Below, piece after piece: positions 15,894 to 24,896 of a DNA stretch of 64,000 nucleotides. The DNA is from Aureococcus anophagefferens (lineage: Eukaryota; Sar; Pelagophyceae; Pelagomonadales; Pelagomonadaceae). The notes beneath the pieces were generated by a model. It was not told the origin of the DNA. It saw nothing but the letters and a program-made list of their open reading frames with translations, and made no database searches. The stretch's first letter is position 1. The number at the start of each line of letters is the position of its first letter. The translations under genes were made by a program, and so were the position numbers. Location of the stretch: positions 1,064,465 to 1,128,464 of the forward strand of contig NW_008705571.1 of NCBI RefSeq assembly GCF_000186865.1, read 5' to 3'.

Positions 15894-16532
15894 ATGCATA
15901 AAGCAGTCCTCGTAACGCTCGCGGCGCTCGCGACGCTGACGAACGCGCTGCGCGTGAATCGCCGGAGCGCGCTCTGCCTGCCCTGCGCCGCGGTCGCGGC
16001 GCCCGGCGTCGCCGCGGCCAAGGACCGCGTCGAGGGCTACGCCGTGCAGAAGTCGCCCCAGGAGTGGCAGCGCGCCCTGAGCGCGCCCCAGTACTTCGTG
16101 CTGCGCAACGGCGGCACGGAGCCGCCGAACTCGAGCCCGCTCGTCAAGGAGAAGCGGTCGGGCGTCTTCGGGTGCGCGGCGTGCGACGCGGACCTCTTCG
16201 CGAGCGGCGCCAAGTTCGAGAGCGGCACGGGCTGGCCGAGCTTCGCGACGGGCCTGCCCAACGTCGAGGTCGAGGCCACGCCCATCGAGTTCCTCTCCGG
16301 CGCGGAGCTCCGCTGCGCGCGGTGCGGCGGCCACCTCGGCGACCGCTTCCTCGACGGCGCGCTCTTCCCGGGCACGCCGGCCTTCGCGAGCGGCAAGCGC
16401 TACTGCATCGACGGCAGCGCCCTCGTCTTCTACCCGGCCGACGGCGGCAAGCCCGTCCTCGGCGAGTTCGACCCGGGAGCGCCGCGCGAGCTGCCCGCGT
16501 GGGCGCAGCCCCCGGGCATTAAAGTGAACTGA
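15894..16532 (+). CDS. msrB: Peptide-methionine (R)-S-oxide reductase, plastid/lumen-targeted
   Basis: A single exon of 212 residues. The catalytic domain has both zinc-binding pairs (CAAC and CARCGGHLGD), the GTGWPSF substrate loop and the catalytic RYCIDGSAL, so it should reduce methionine-R-sulfoxide in proteins. The N-terminus has a signal-like MHKAVLVTLAALATLTNA, then VNRRSALCLPCAAVAAPGVAAA. This second stretch looks like a twin-arginine thylakoid-lumen signal. A role in repairing photo-oxidised proteins is inferred. The ATG at 15894 was chosen because it begins the signal peptide. Confidence 0.92.
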   Translation: MHKAVLVTLAALATLTNALRVNRRSALCLPCAAVAAPGVAAAKDRVEGYAVQKSPQEWQRALSAPQYFVLRNGGTEPPNSSPLVKEKRSGVFGCAACDADLFASGAKFESGTGWPSFATGLPNVEVEATPIEFLSGAELRCARCGGHLGDRFLDGALFPGTPAFASGKRYCIDGSALVFYPADGGKPVLGEFDPGAPRELPAWAQPPGIKVN

Positions 16533-16575
16533 GACTCTGCACAAAAGGACGGGGTTATTCGGGGGGGGGCGGCGC

Positions 16576-17595
16576 CTACGCCGTGCGGGCCTTCTTGGCG
16601 GCGGCTTTGGCCCAAACGATGGCGCCGTAGAGCGCGTCCGAGATCGCGTGGCGCAACTCGAACTCCTCACCAGTTTTGTCCCAGATGGGTGCGACGCGCC
16701 CGCGCAGCTCCGGTGGGACGGATGCGATATCTTTGACCCACTCGACAACGATGCCGAGCCCCGCGGCCTCGGCATCGTCGAGGCCCGAGAGCAGGCCGCA
16801 GCCGCAGTGCTCGGCGACGTGCGAGGCCTCCCAGGGGTAGCCACACCACGAGGCGAGCGACGGTCGGTGAATCTCGGAGAGGTCGCATTTGTCCCAGGGG
16901 ACGCCGCGGAGGTACGCCGCCCAGCGGCGTCGCAGCCGGCTGATGTCCGTCAGTTTCGCCAGTCCGCGCGCGACGACGGCGTCGACGAGGAACGGAACGG
17001 CCTTATCCATGGTGCCGCCCCCGACGCCTCGCAGCGGCGAGATGAGGTCGACCTCCCCGCAGACATCGTCGCCCACGGACGCCAAGAGTCGCGCGTCGTC
17101 GGCGTAGGGCTGTCCTCGAGTCTCGAAGTCGGGAAAGAGGAGGATGACGGCGCAAGCCGATTTGCGGAGGTAAGAACTGGGGATGAAGAGCGCCGCGCTC
17201 GACACTTTCATGCAGCAGTCGCCGCGCTTCAAGTTCTCGACGACCGCCGCGACGCTCGACAGAATGTCGTCGAGGACTTCTTCGTCGCTCATGCAGACGC
17301 GCCGCCCGGCGACGACCGCGTCCGCGGCGGCCTCCTCGTATAACTGAACGCGGCCGAGGTAGCGCTCCACGGCATCGTCGTCGTCGCAGTCCAGGGGCCG
17401 CCGCGGCCGCGCCCGCTTCTTGCTTTGCGCCTCCTTGGGCGCCGCGGCCTTGTTCGGCGCCGCGGCCTTGTTCTGGGCGGCGCCGAAGCAGCCCACGGGC
17501 GCGCGCCGCACCGCCGTCGGCGCGCGCAGCTCCTCGGCCGTCGCCGGTGCGGCATGCTCCGGCGCGCCGCCCTCCTTGGACTGGAAGAGGCCCAT
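16576..17595 (-). CDS. Unknown protein with an N-myristoylation-type start
   Basis: A single exon of 339 residues. It begins MGLFQSKEGG; Gly2 and Ser6 fit the N-myristoyltransferase pattern, so membrane attachment is possible. Residues 35-70 are low-complexity (Ala/Pro/Lys with NKAAAP repeats). From about residue 70 the protein is ordinary and folded-looking, with a central hydrophobic strand (ACAVILLFPDF), a Cys-rich patch (EHCGCGLLSG) and a basic tail. No catalytic motif is recognised. Confidence 0.65.
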   Translation of the reverse strand: MGLFQSKEGGAPEHAAPATAEELRAPTAVRRAPVGCFGAAQNKAAAPNKAAAPKEAQSKKRARPRRPLDCDDDDAVERYLGRVQLYEEAAADAVVAGRRVCMSDEEVLDDILSSVAAVVENLKRGDCCMKVSSAALFIPSSYLRKSACAVILLFPDFETRGQPYADDARLLASVGDDVCGEVDLISPLRGVGGGTMDKAVPFLVDAVVARGLAKLTDISRLRRRWAAYLRGVPWDKCDLSEIHRPSLASWCGYPWEASHVAEHCGCGLLSGLDDAEAAGLGIVVEWVKDIASVPPELRGRVAPIWDKTGEEFELRHAISDALYGAIVWAKAAAKKARTA

Positions 17596-17687
17596 GCTGC
17601 GACGGGCTGCCCCGATCCAAACCGTGAAAACGTCGCCGGGGGTCTCGCGATCTACACAGAGCTTAGGGGGGGGGGCTTGGGCGACCG

Positions 17688-19064
17688 TCAGCCTGACATG
17701 GCGGCCTCGAGGAGGATGTCGAGGGACGCGGCGCTCGAGCTCGGGCTCGAGAGCGGCGAGGGCGGCGCGGGCGCGGCGCCGCGCGGCGTCTCGACGGCGG
17801 GCTCGTCGGCCGCGTCGTCCGAGTCCGCGGGCCAGTAGGGGAGGCCGCGGTCCGAGGCGTCCTGGGGCTGGGCCGCGCGGGCCCGGGGCGACGTCGACGC
17901 GCGCTTGACCGCGCGGCGCGGGAGGAACTTGAGGTCCTCGACGGTGGCGACGTCGCGGTCGTCGTTGCGGTAGATCGGGAGCGTCTGCGTGCCGCGGAAG
18001 ATCTTGGAGAAGCCGTAGTAGTTGAGCTGGCGCTGGAAGGTGATGATGTTGTTGCTCTTGAAGTAGTGGGGGAGGATGTCGGCCGAGAGCCGGTTCTCGT
18101 CCATGACCTCGAGCTCGCGCGTGTCGTAGTTCCAGCGGATGACGTCGTGGTTCGCGGCGTCGGTGACCATCTCGCAGAGCTTGAGGCTGAAGGGGTAGAT
18201 CTTCGCCGGCGCCGCCCGCTTCTTGCCCGCGGCGGCCGCCGCCGCGGCCGCGCGCCGCGGGCCCGACCGCGTCCGCCGCGCGGGCGGCGCGGCGGCGTCG
18301 TCGAGCGGCGGCGGCGGCGGCGGCGGCGCGGGCGGCTTCGCGGGCGCGACCGTCGGCGACACGATGGCGACGGCGGCGTCGTTGCCGAGCGCCGCGAGGG
18401 GCGGCCGGTCGCCGTCGGACGCCGCCGCGGCCGCGCCCCGGAGCCGGTCCGCGGCCGCCGCCGGCAGCGGCTTCGCCGTCGCGCCCGGCGGCGCGCCGCT
18501 CCGCCGCGGCCGCGGCCGCTCGAGGGCGGCGGGCGGCGGCGCGTCCGGCGCGCCGCAGGCCGCCGCGAGGCTCTTGGGGAAGACGAGCTGGCTCGCGAGG
18601 AGCTCCGCGGCGTCGCGGTCCGAGAGCGACCGCTCCGCGCGCGGCGGCGGCGCGAGGAGGCCCGCGACCTCGTCGTCCTCGGTCTCGGAGCCCACCGTGC
18701 CCTGGGAGTCGACGGAGCTCGCGGGCGAGTCCGCGCGCTCCGGCGACGCCTCGCGCGCGAAGAGCGCCGTCGGCGTCACCGCGGCGCCCTCGGCGCGGAG
18801 GCCCGCGGCGCGGAGCAGCACGGTCGCCGGGTACTGGCTCGCGAGGTGCGTCGCGAGGATCTTGCCCGGCGAGAAGTCCGTCGACGACGACGGCGTGGCG
18901 TGCTCGACGACCGCGGCCGCGGGGCCGCCGCCGCCGCGTTCGAACGACGCCTCGACGACGCGGTCGTAGACCGCGCCGCGCGAGGAAGCGGCGTGGGGCG
19001 ACGCCACGGGCGACAGGAGGCCCGGCCCGTCCGTCGACACGCGCGTCGCGATATCCGTGGCCAT
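17688..19064 (-). CDS. HSF-type transcription factor with C-terminal DNA-binding domain
   Basis: A single exon of 458 residues from the ATG at 19064. The first 280 residues are low-complexity (Ala, Pro, Ser, acidic), containing KPPAPPPPPPPLDD and a basic RRTRSGPRR stretch. Residues about 285-355 form an HSF DNA-binding domain: FSLKLCEMV, VIRWNYDTRELEVMDE, LPHYFKSNNIITFQRQLNYYGFSKI. A wing-like segment TLPIYRNDD follows. Stramenopiles have expanded HSF families, usually with this domain nearer the N-terminus. The position here is unusual but fits diverse algal HSFs. No heptad-repeat oligomerisation region is evident. Confidence 0.87.
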   Translation of the reverse strand: MATDIATRVSTDGPGLLSPVASPHAASSRGAVYDRVVEASFERGGGGPAAAVVEHATPSSSTDFSPGKILATHLASQYPATVLLRAAGLRAEGAAVTPTALFAREASPERADSPASSVDSQGTVGSETEDDEVAGLLAPPPRAERSLSDRDAAELLASQLVFPKSLAAACGAPDAPPPAALERPRPRRSGAPPGATAKPLPAAAADRLRGAAAAASDGDRPPLAALGNDAAVAIVSPTVAPAKPPAPPPPPPPLDDAAAPPARRTRSGPRRAAAAAAAAGKKRAAPAKIYPFSLKLCEMVTDAANHDVIRWNYDTRELEVMDENRLSADILPHYFKSNNIITFQRQLNYYGFSKIFRGTQTLPIYRNDDRDVATVEDLKFLPRRAVKRASTSPRARAAQPQDASDRGLPYWPADSDDAADEPAVETPRGAAPAPPSPLSSPSSSAASLDILLEAAMSG

Positions 19065-20031
19065 ACGGGTGGCGTTCTTGTGGGACCTACTCGGTTCAAA
19101 TCGTCGAGACTCGTTTGAATGGTTTCGCGATCGATTCGATCGGCGCCAATTGCTGGGCGGGGTCCCGGGGGGATGGGAGGGGCGATGGGCAAGCGTTGAG
19201 GCATTGGATCGCACCTTGCTTTGCGTTTGGGGGCGCGGAATTCGTAAAAGCGGTTATCCAAAGTCCGATTCCGCTCGTCGAAGTTTAATTTTGCCGCTTC
19301 CGCTAGGACTTAAAATACGCTAGCCTGAAGCGTGCTCTGAGAAACCGCCCAGGCTTCTCTGCTCGTGATGTCGAACTCCCTCGCGTGTCCTGACGTGCCA
19401 CTTGGGGAGCGTCACCGGGTTTTAAGGGTAAGTAGCACTGGTGACACCGAGGTGACGCGCAGCGCGAGCCGACAGGCCACCGCCCCACGTACGGACATGA
19501 CAGATCAAAGCAGCCACAGCCTTGTGCCCCCCCCCGAATGCACGCGCGAGTCCTTCCGGATGTTCGTCGAACGACGTCTTCCAGTTCAGACCGCAGGGCC
19601 CGGGCCACGCGCCGCGTTCGAGCAGGAGCTTGACGATGTCTGGTGGCCCTCTGCGAGGTCGACGAGGTCGGGACGCCGAACGGCATCGCCGGCATCGCGG
19701 GCCGCACCGGCTTCGCCGGGAGGCTGCTCCGGGCCTTCGAGCTCGTGTTGTCGCACGCGACGGCCAAATTGATCATGGTCACGCGGCGGCCGATCTACGT
19801 GTCGGCCGTCGAGCTGCGCGCGGCCGCGATGCGGGCAGGCGCCACGCGCCAGCCTTCGCTGCCGCTGCACAGCGCGCGACAGCGTCGCGCCGCCACACGC
19901 AGTGAACCGTAGCAGGCGCCTAGTTAGGAGCCACGCATACCTCGGCGGCATGCCGCGGCGCGCGCGGCACGATCCACCTCGCTCGGTAGCTTGCAGTAGC
20001 AGATCATCGTCATCGCGGAGAGAAGCAAAGT
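19065..20031. other. 967-bp gap between HSF and CSP41-like genes
   Basis: No intact gene is supported. Open frames on both strands here lack codon-bias consistency and known motifs. The only recognisable content is an ankyrin-like remnant near 19560-19690 on the minus strand. The first 300 bp are less GC-rich than the surrounding genes. Confidence 0.5.
19560..19690 (-). pseudogene. Degenerate ankyrin-repeat remnant
   Basis: Minus-strand reading gives DIVKLLLERGAWPGP, typical of the second helix of an ankyrin repeat. Just upstream, in another frame, is a stretch ending DLAEGH. No continuous frame joins them and there is no start, so this looks like a decayed fragment. It is short, so the call is tentative. 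Confidence 0.3.
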
Positions 20032-21132
20032 ATGGGAGGATCGGCTTTCAAGCTCTGCCTCGCGGCCGCGGCCGTCGGCGCCGGCGCCTTCACGGCGCCG
20101 GCGACGTCGCTCCGCCAGCCCACGTCCCTCGGTGCGTCGGGCCACGCGGTCATCGTGCAGAACAAGGGCGGCGGCCACGGCGAGATCGGCTACCACCTCG
20201 CCAAGGCCCTCGCGGCCAAGGACCTGGACGTGACCATCGTCCAGGACGCGTCGGCGACGAAGGAGGCGCTGCCCTTCAAGCTCTACGACGAGCTCAGCGC
20301 GACCGTGGCCTGGTGCGACATGGGCGACGCGGCCGCCGTCGAGAAAGCGTGCGCTGTCGACGGCCTCACGCACGTCTACGACAACTTCGCCAAGTCGCCC
20401 GCCGACGCCGCGCCCATGATGGCCGCGGCCAAGTCCAGCGACGCCTTCTACGCCTTCGTCTCCAGCGCGGGCATGTACACGGCGAAGGGCATCCTCAAGG
20501 AAGAGAAGAAGGTCAAGGACCCGCCGACGGGGCAGCGCGAGGTCGAGCTGGCCCTCGAGGCCGAGCTCGCGGGCAAGTGGTGCGCCTTCCGGCCCCAGTA
20601 CATCTACGGGCCCTACACGAACAAGCGCGACTACCTCGACTGGTTCCTGAACCGCGCCGCGCGCGACATCCCCATGGCCGTGCCCGCGGACGCGCAGCAG
20701 CCCGTGTCGTTGACGCACTGCGAGGACGTCGCGGCGCTCATGGCGTCCGTCGTCGGCAAGGAGGGCGCCGCCGCGGACCAGATCTTCAACTGCGGCACGA
20801 ACAAGATGTGCTCCTACGACGACGTCTGCATCGCCGCCGCCAAGGCGCTCGGCAAGTCCGAGGCCCTGGTCGTCGCGCTGCCCCCGGACACGAAGTCGTC
20901 CTTCCCCTTCCGCCCCAACGCCGAGGGCTTCGCCGTGCGCGTCCGCAAGGCCATGGACGTCCTCGAGTGGCCGGGCGCGACGCACGACGTCCTCGCCGAC
21001 CTCGCGGGCTTCTACACGGAGGACTTCCTCGCCCTGGGCCTCGACAAGGGCGACCTCGACACGTCCAAGGACATGCTCGACCTCTGCGAGAACATGGTCC
21101 AGGACTACGGCGAGCGCGGCGTCCACGTCTGA
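20032..21132 (+). CDS. CSP41-like NAD(P)-binding plastid protein
   Basis: A single exon of 366 residues. The N-terminus (LCLAAAAVGAGAFTAPATSLRQ) is a signal peptide plus the Phe-containing cleavage motif typical of complex-plastid import. The mature part is an extended SDR/epimerase fold: a glycine-rich loop GGGHGEIGYHLAKAL, FVSSAGMY at the active strand, and RPQYIYGPYTNKRDYLDWF. These resemble chloroplast stem-loop-binding proteins (CSP41), which bind plastid RNA and stabilise transcripts. The RNA role is family knowledge. Another NAD-dependent epimerase function cannot be excluded. Confidence 0.75.
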   Translation: MGGSAFKLCLAAAAVGAGAFTAPATSLRQPTSLGASGHAVIVQNKGGGHGEIGYHLAKALAAKDLDVTIVQDASATKEALPFKLYDELSATVAWCDMGDAAAVEKACAVDGLTHVYDNFAKSPADAAPMMAAAKSSDAFYAFVSSAGMYTAKGILKEEKKVKDPPTGQREVELALEAELAGKWCAFRPQYIYGPYTNKRDYLDWFLNRAARDIPMAVPADAQQPVSLTHCEDVAALMASVVGKEGAAADQIFNCGTNKMCSYDDVCIAAAKALGKSEALVVALPPDTKSSFPFRPNAEGFAVRVRKAMDVLEWPGATHDVLADLAGFYTEDFLALGLDKGDLDTSKDMLDLCENMVQDYGERGVHV

Positions 21133-21181
21133 GCGCGCCCCGCGGTAACGGCGAAGGCGGTAGTGCGGGAACACCCGCGCC

Positions 21182-21669
21182 TTAGTCGCGCCGCTTGCCG
21201 CGATACTGGGCGAGCGCGTGGCGCGCGAAGAGCGCCGCGAAGAGGAAGTCCCCGACGCCGAAGAGCGCGTGGAAGAGCGCGTTGATGACGTCGGGCGCGC
21301 CGCCCGTCGCGCGCGCCGCCGCGACGATGGCCCGCGCGTCGTGGCCCGCGAGCCACCGCAGCCAGCCGAGGACGTAGGCCAGCTTCTCGACGACGAAGAC
21401 GCACCTGCGCGGGCGCGTCGGTCGTCGAGAGAGAGGCGACGCGGCTCGACGCCGCGCGCGGACCACACCGGCGGCGCGGCCTTCGAGGCGCCCGCGGCGA
21501 GGAAGGCCGCGCCCCAGACGAGCACCATGACCTGGCCGAAGGGCGAAAACATGTCCGGGTTCAGCGACGCGACCTGGCGCGTGCGCGTGAAGCCCATGTT
21601 CACGAGGAGCATGCCGCCGTTGAACGCGGCGGCGGCGCAGCCCAGGCGCAGCGCCGGATGCATCATCAT
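21182..21669 (-). CDS. Small multi-pass membrane protein
   Basis: Exons 21669-21458 and 21404-21182 give 144 residues after removing a 53-bp GC-AG intron. Three or four hydrophobic segments are visible: LGCAAAAFNGGMLLVNMGF, FGQVMVLVWGAAFLAAGA, CVFVVEKLAYVLGWLRWLAG and NALFHALFGVGDFLFAALFA. The splice site was chosen because it joins PPVWSA to CVFVVEKL in frame. The layout is like small uncharacterised membrane proteins of algae and bacteria. The function is unknown. Confidence 0.6.
21405..21457 (-). other. 53-bp GC-AG intron
   Basis: On the gene strand it begins GCGCGGCGTCGAG and ends CCCGCGCAG. It removes a basic low-complexity stretch and repairs the frame between Ser-Ala and Cys-Val-Phe. 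Another donor a few codons away is possible. Confidence 0.55.
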
Positions 21670-21846
21670 CGCGCTGCTGTCTTCGTGTTTGTGCCGGCGA
21701 CCTCGTGTGCTTGCCGACGACGCTGGCGGTCTCGTTCTTGCAGCCGACGGCGTCGATGCTCTCGCACACCACCACCCGCGTCGCTGGCAGCAACCGCGCG
21801 CCGCACCGCCCACGGCCACCGCACACCGGTTCGCAGCATTTGCACG

Positions 21847-22719
21847 ATGCCCAAGGTCGCGCTCGAGGCCCTCTGCGCCTCCAAGGAGGCATTCCTCGCG
21901 ACGCTCGCGCCCATCTACGAGAAGTCGCCCTGGGTCGCCGAGCGCGCCTACGCGTCGGCGCCCTTCGCGTCGGTCACGGCCCTCGCCGCGGCCATGAGGG
22001 ACGTCGTCGCCGCCGCGACGGACGCCGAGGTCGTCGCGCTGCTGCGGGCGCACCCGGACCTCGCGGGCCGGGCCGCGCTCGCGGGCGAGCTCACGGCCGA
22101 GTCGACCGTCGAGCAGCAGCGGGCGGGCCTGGGGAGCCTGACGCCCGGCGAGCTCGCCGAGTTCCGGCGGCTCAACGCGGCCTACCGCGAGGCCTTTGGG
22201 TGGCCCTTCATCCTCGCGGTGCGCAACGCGTCGAAGCGCGCGGTCCTCGGCGCGTTCGCGCGGCGCGTCGGCGCGACGGCGGCGGGCGAGCGCGCCGAGT
22301 GCGTCGCGCAGGTGCACAAGATCGCCTGGATGCGGCTCCTCGACGCCGTGGCCCACACGCCCGCGGGCTTCCTCACGTGCCACGTCCTCGACACCGCGCG
22401 CGGGTGCCCCGCGGCGGGCATGGCCGTGAGCCTCCGGCGCGTCGGCGACCACGGCGACCTGCCGGCCGAGTACGCCTTCGTGACCAACGCCGACGGCCGC
22501 CTCGACGGGCCCGCGCTCAAGGGCGACGCCTTCGCCGCGGGCGCCTACGAGTGGACCTTCCGCGTCGGCGAGTACTTCGCGGCCGCGGGCGTGCCCGTCG
22601 CGGCGACGCCCTTCCTCGGCGACGTGCCCATCCGCTTCGGCATCGACAACCCCGAGGAGCACTACCACGTGCCCCTCCTCTGCTCGCCCTGGACCTTTTC
22701 CACGTACCGCGGCTCCTGA
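21847..22719 (+). CDS. Bifunctional OHCU decarboxylase / 5-hydroxyisourate hydrolase (allantoin synthase)
   Basis: A single exon of 290 residues. Residues 1-165 are an OHCU decarboxylase domain (LLRAHPDLAGRAALAGELTAES, EFRRLNAAYREAFGWPFI). Residues 170-290 are a transthyretin-like HIU hydrolase (LTCHVLDTARGCPAAGMAVSL, ending in the diagnostic YRGS). Together they turn the urate oxidase product into (S)-allantoin in purine catabolism, usually in peroxisomes. Plants use the same fused order. No C-terminal SKL is present; an internal targeting signal cannot be judged. Confidence 0.92.
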   Translation: MPKVALEALCASKEAFLATLAPIYEKSPWVAERAYASAPFASVTALAAAMRDVVAAATDAEVVALLRAHPDLAGRAALAGELTAESTVEQQRAGLGSLTPGELAEFRRLNAAYREAFGWPFILAVRNASKRAVLGAFARRVGATAAGERAECVAQVHKIAWMRLLDAVAHTPAGFLTCHVLDTARGCPAAGMAVSLRRVGDHGDLPAEYAFVTNADGRLDGPALKGDAFAAGAYEWTFRVGEYFAAAGVPVAATPFLGDVPIRFGIDNPEEHYHVPLLCSPWTFSTYRGS

Positions 22720-22771
22720 GGCGCGCCGTAGCTCGACCTTCCTTCGCGTCGCGCCCGGGATCTCTCTTTTC

Positions 22772-23794
22772 TTAGTCGAGCTGCGTGAGGCGCGCGACGA
22801 GGCCCGTGAGCTGCGTGAGCGTCGCGCAGCCGTCGATGACGCGCGTGTGCGCGAAGCCGATCTCCTTGATGAACTTGAGCTGGTCGGCCTCGGGCATGGG
22901 GTGCATCTTGATGACCTTGAAGAGCGTCGCGACGATGTCGACGGCGGCGTAGCCCGTCGCGTGGAGGCCCGCGATGCCCGCGACGGCCGCGTCGAGGTCG
23001 CGCTTCGCGCAGTCGTCGAGGATCTTCCGCGCGACGTGGGGGTGGGGCTGGTCGCAGACCTTGAAGACGCTCTGCTCGTCGACGGCGCCGAAGCCGCTGT
23101 GCGTCGACTGGAGGTTGTTGAGCGCGTTGCGCATGTCGCCCTCGGCCGTGAAGATGAGCGCCTCGAGGCCGCCGTCCGTCGCCGCGACGCCCTCGGCGCC
23201 GCAGACGTGGGTCAGGCGCTTCAGCAACTCCTTGTCGCTGAGGCGCGTGAAGCGCAGGATCGCGCAGCGGCTCTGGATGGGCTCGGAGATCTTCGAGGAC
23301 GTGTTGCACGCGAGCGCGAACCGCGTCGTGCCCGAGAAGAGCTCCATGGTGCGGCGCATGGCCTGCTGCGCCGCCGCCGTCATGGAGTCGGCCTCGTCGA
23401 GGATGACGAGCTTGTGGGCCCCCGGTGGCAGGTTCACCTTCTTCTTCGCGAACATCTTGATCTTGTCGCGGACGACCATGATCCCGCGCTCGTCCGACGC
23501 GTTCATCTCGAGCACGGCCTCCTTGTAGTTGGCGCCGAGCATCTCCCGCGCGAGGCACAGCATGCTCGTCGTCTTCCCCGTGCCCGGCGGGCCGCTCAGG
23601 ATGATGTTCGGCATGTTCCCGCCGGCGACGACGGCCCGCAGCTTCGAGATCGTCTCCTCGTTGCCGACGACGTCGGACCTGCGCGCGGGCGGGTCTCATG
23701 CGGCGGCGCGCCGCGGCGGCGCGCGGGCGCCGGGCGCGCGCAGGACCTGCGGCCGGTACTTCTCGACCCACGGAGCCTCCGCCGAGGGCGCCAT
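22772..23794 (-). CDS. Replication factor C small subunit (clamp-loader AAA+ ATPase)
   Basis: Exons 23794-23742 and 23678-22772 give 319 residues. Motifs in order are WVEKYRPQVLSDVVGNEET across the splice junction, Walker A SGPPGTGKTTS, Walker B LVILDEADSM, sensor 1 FALACNTSSKI and the RFC box SRCAILRF. The length fits RFC2-RFC5-type subunits that load PCNA on DNA during replication and repair; closest by eye to the RFC2/RFC4 class. The GC-AG splice was chosen because it restores the canonical YRPxxLxDVVGNEE. Confidence 0.92.
23679..23741 (-). other. 63-bp GC-AG intron in the RFC gene
   Basis: On the gene strand it starts GCGCGCGCCCGG and ends CCGCGCGCAG. No GT donor gives the right frame. 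The GC donor rebuilds a strictly conserved RFC motif, which makes this one of the safest GC-AG introns in the window. Confidence 0.8.
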
Positions 23795-24110
23795 GCTTCG
23801 AATCGCGAGCTCGACCTGCGACGGCGCCGTCGTCGACCGCGGGAACGGTGCGGTCGCGCGCGCGCGGCGCGTCGCGCGCGTCGGACGACCGCGAGGTGCT
23901 CGAAGGCGCGCGCGGCGACGGCGCGCGCAGGGACGCTGGGACCATGCCTCGATTTCAAAGTCAGCGAGCTGATTCTTGAATGCCTTCTTGAGCCTGTCTT
24001 ACCCGCGTTGCGCTTGATGTTAGCGGCGGCGCGACGTGCGACGCGGACGCCGTGGCGCTGGTGCTGGGCCACGGGCCCGCGCCGCACCTCCGATGAAAGT
24101 CAACAACAGG
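23795..24110. other. 316-bp gap upstream of the RFC gene
   Basis: A plus-strand frame starting with an ATG at 23793 (MLRIASSTCDGAVVDRGNGA) is open for about 59 codons, and a coding-like tail (DADAVALVLGHGP) ends at a TGA near 24093. No splicing that joins them is convincing, so no gene is called. A short A/T-richer stretch lies at 23950-24030. Confidence 0.35.
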
Positions 24111-24752
24111 TTACTCGAGGCGCCAGACCTTGGGCGCGACGTCCTCCGTGGCGACGACGAGCGCGGCCCAGGCGGCGGGCGCGGACGCGGGCGTCCGCCC
24201 GACGCGCAGGACGACGCCGCGGCCGCCGCCGCGGCGCGGCGGCAGCGACGTGACGACGCGCTGGGGCGGCGCGTCGATGGAAAACGACTTGGAGCCGAGG
24301 GCCGCGACGATGGCGAAGGATTCCCGCCCCGGGCCGACGATCTCGCCGACCGTGCTCTCCCAGGTCGGCTCGTCGTTGCGCAGCTCGGCCTCGCCGAAGG
24401 CGTCGCCGTCGGCCGCGAACGCGCCGCCGCGGCACTCGAAGAGCGCCTCGAGCTCGCCGAGCGACGCCGCGGCGCGCGCCCGCTCGAGCGCGGGCTCGGC
24501 CCACGCGTCGTCCGCCGCGACGGCGATGGGCTTCTTCGACGAGTAGTCCGCGCCGGACGCGGCGCCCTCGACGCGGCTCTCGTCGAAGGCGTATTTGCCG
24601 CCGTGCTGGTTGCCGACGAGGTCGCTGACGGACCGCTTGGCGTCGCTCAGGACGACGGCGCTTCGATGAGCAACGATCCCAGGTTTTGCAAATCCGGCAG
24701 CGGTGCCGAACAGCGCGAGGTGGAGGCTCCATCGGAACGGCATAGCTGCCAT
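24111..24752 (-). CDS. Unknown protein with probable plastid-targeting N-terminus
   Basis: A single exon of 213 residues. The N-terminus MPFRWSLHLALFGTAAGFAKP combines a hydrophobic core with an Ala-Gly-Phe cleavage-like motif, which fits import into a complex plastid. The mature part has an acidic first half (SVSDLVGNQHGGKYAFDESR) and a glycine/arginine-rich loop before the C-terminus. No domain is recognised. It diverges from the gene at 24897 with a 144-bp shared upstream region. Confidence 0.6.
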   Translation of the reverse strand: MAAMPFRWSLHLALFGTAAGFAKPGIVAHRSAVVLSDAKRSVSDLVGNQHGGKYAFDESRVEGAASGADYSSKKPIAVAADDAWAEPALERARAAASLGELEALFECRGGAFAADGDAFGEAELRNDEPTWESTVGEIVGPGRESFAIVAALGSKSFSIDAPPQRVVTSLPPRRGGGRGVVLRVGRTPASAPAAWAALVVATEDVAPKVWRLE

Positions 24753-24896
24753 GCTGCACGGCGGCTACAAGGAGAGCACTTCACCATCAGATCACCATCG
24801 GCCAGAGCTCTGCAGAGTGTGGCGAGAGCATGGGCCGTGGTCGAGGGGTGTCGAATGACGACGCTCGTGGCTGATGCCAATCTGCAGAGCTGACAG

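Noticed and set aside
23793..24093. Small plus-strand gene sharing its CATG with the RFC start
   Set aside because: Only a short frame plus an unconnected tail; no convincing splice or motif.
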